From: Caldisericaceae bacterium
GTDB lineage: Bacteria > Caldisericota > Caldisericia > Caldisericales > Caldisericaceae
Assembly (NCBI GenBank): GCA_021161495.1
Contig: JAGHAO010000016.1
Span: 1-7,055, forward strand
Direction: 5' to 3'
Length of the DNA: 7,055 nt
This document shows positions 6,323 to 7,055 of this stretch, one piece after another. Every line of letters starts with the position of its first letter. Positions within the stretch are counted from its first letter, which is position 1. Made by a program: the position numbers and the translations under genes. A model generated the notes under the pieces. It had not been told where the DNA came from, ran no database searches, and worked only from the letters and a program-made list of their open reading frames with translations.

Positions 6323-6677
6323 ATTCCTCCTTTACCCAATCTATGAAAATTTCTTTCGGAATTCCTTTATTTTTCGCTTTTTCCACCACGTATTTCAAAT
6401 CCCTCCTTATTTTGCAATCCGTTTTTTTTATCTTTTTCACAAATGTTCCTATTCCGCGCCTGTATTCCAAAATTCCTTCGCTAATCAACCTTTGATATGC
6501 TTTGGCTACAGTATTCGGGTTTGCTGGAATTTGAACGGCAAGTTCTCTTACTCCGGGAAGTTTATCACCTTCTTTGATCAAACCTTTCATTAAGGCGGAT
6601 TTTATACTGTCCGAAATCTGTATATAAACCGGAATCCCGGAGTTCGGATTTATGAAAATCTTTAATTCACTTTTCAT
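6312..6677 (-). CDS. GntR-family transcriptional regulator, YtrA subfamily
   Basis: This 121-residue DNA-binding protein is probably the repressor of its own ABC-transporter operon, released by a ligand or by envelope stress as in YtrA and PmtR systems. The winged helix-turn-helix covers about residues 12-80: GIPVYIQISDSIKSALMKG (14-32), GDKLPGVRELA (37-47), NPNTVAKAYQRL (53-64) for the recognition helix, and a wing ending RRGIGTFV (73-80). The remaining 40 residues are a short charged helical tail, the length expected of the YtrA type, which lacks the large effector domain of other GntR families. PGVREL replaces the usual PSVREL, and IPANPNTV replaces the usual LGVNPNTV. It begins 19 bases after the Yip1-like gene. 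The ATG at 6677 has no ribosome site at normal distance; AAAGGA is 14 bases away. No clear operator is visible nearby. Confidence 0.92.
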   Translation of the reverse strand: MKSELKIFINPNSGIPVYIQISDSIKSALMKGLIKEGDKLPGVRELAVQIPANPNTVAKAYQRLISEGILEYRRGIGTFVKKIKKTDCKIRRDLKYVVEKAKNKGIPKEIFIDWVKEEYEK

Positions 6678-6678
6678 A

Positions 6679-6697
6679 TCAATGCATAAATTCCTTT
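6679..6697 (-). promoter_or_regulatory. GntR gene leader with a two-codon mini-ORF
   Basis: The only ribosome site upstream of the regulator, AAAGGA (6692-6697), is four bases before an ATG CAT TGA mini-ORF (6679-6687) and 14 bases before the regulator's ATG (6677). Only one base separates the mini-ORF stop from that ATG. Ribosomes would therefore start on Met-His-stop and could re-initiate on the regulator, or the regulator could start at a rare ATT at 6683, about eight bases from AAAGGA and two codons before the ATG. The arrangement is seen; its use is inferred. Confidence 0.35.
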
Positions 6698-7055
6698 CAA
6701 GGTGTCAAACCTCCGTTCGGCATAAGTTTGAGAAGATTGGAAACAGCAGGTAGTAGGAAGAGGATGTAAAGAACAACAAGCACAATGATAGCAACAATGG
6801 GAGTGAAGTATATACCCGTTGCAGTTCCCGCATCCGTTTGGTAAACTTCTTTTATTGCAATTATGAGAAGAACGATTTCCCATATAAGGAACAGAGAACT
6901 TATCCAACCGGGGAGAACGTAGTTCATTGACACGGAAAATAGAAGGTCAAACAGTTTGTAAATAAGCATCGGTATGGATGCAAACGCCCAGGCGGTAAAC
7001 AATGCAAGCCCGTTTGATTTTTTAATTGTGAACTGCGCAAGGAGTTCGTATATGC
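6697..7055 (-). CDS. Yip1-domain membrane protein, C-terminal part (5' end outside window)
   Basis: The reading frame is open to the window edge and ends at TGA 6697-6699, giving about 118 residues of a C-terminus. Three hydrophobic segments are visible (about residues 17-40, 47-68 and 82-105 of the visible part). The pattern fits bacterial Yip1-family proteins: YELLAQFTIKKS, then a helix with FASIPMLIYKL, then WISSLFLIWEIVLLIIAIKEVY followed by TGTA-like 'DAGTATGIY' and a final helix, here written only in short pieces. The family's usual 'W...vl.viglrevyg.stgkA' signature corresponds to residues 50-80. These are polytopic membrane proteins whose function in bacteria is poorly defined. It precedes the regulator by 19 bases, so it is probably in the same operon. 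The true start lies upstream of the window; a TTG at 7002 is only an internal codon. Family call is moderate confidence. Confidence 0.68.
   Translation of the reverse strand, partial: IYELLAQFTIKKSNGLALFTAWAFASIPMLIYKLFDLLFSVSMNYVLPGWISSLFLIWEIVLLIIAIKEVYQTDAGTATGIYFTPIVAIIVLVVLYILFLLPAVSNLLKLMPNGGLTP

Noticed and set aside
6703..6708. Perfect TTGACA -35 box ahead of the GntR gene
   Set aside because: No acceptable -10 box lies 16-18 bases downstream; the bases are codons at the end of the Yip1-like gene.
6674..6907. 77-codon minus-strand frame rich in cysteine and histidine
   Set aside because: It runs in another frame through the Yip1-like gene, whose hydrophobic pattern is the meaningful one; the Cys/His content comes from out-of-frame reading.

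Overview
The window is bacterial chromosomal DNA, low to moderate in G+C by eye. All nine genes lie on the minus strand, packed with overlaps or very short gaps. Most have strong AGGAGG-type Shine-Dalgarno sequences and ATG starts. This fits a Firmicutes-like or Thermotogota/Caldisericota-like genome, but nothing here fixes the phylum. I see no tRNA, rRNA, CRISPR array, insertion sequence or other mobile element.

Read in the direction of transcription (high to low coordinates), the first block is one apparent operon. It holds the C-terminal part of a Yip1-type membrane protein (cut by the window edge at 7055), a 121-residue YtrA-type GntR regulator, an ABC ATPase, a six-helix ABC-2-type permease, a second ABC ATPase and a 545-residue double-size permease. 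Gaps run from an 11-base overlap to +19 bases. The order regulator-ATPase-permease-ATPase-permease is the one known from staphylococcal Pmt and resembles Bacillus Ytr, both ligand-controlled ABC exporters linked to membrane or envelope stress. The substrate cannot be read from the sequence.

The second block starts after a 58-base gap and holds a PAP2/AUR1-like membrane lipid phosphatase or phosphotransferase, deoxyribose-phosphate aldolase (deoC) and recombination protein RecO (recO, cut at base 1). deoC and recO overlap by one base (TAATG). A good extended -10 promoter sits in the gap before the PAP2 gene.

The most interesting signal is in that same gap. RNA read through from the ABC operon can form a roughly 19-bp imperfect stem that buries the PAP2 Shine-Dalgarno sequence. 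RNA started at the local promoter lacks the 5' arm, so its ribosome site would be free. This would let the PAP2 gene tell the two transcript types apart, a mechanism known from phage T4 lysozyme mRNA. It is a prediction from base pairing, not proven.
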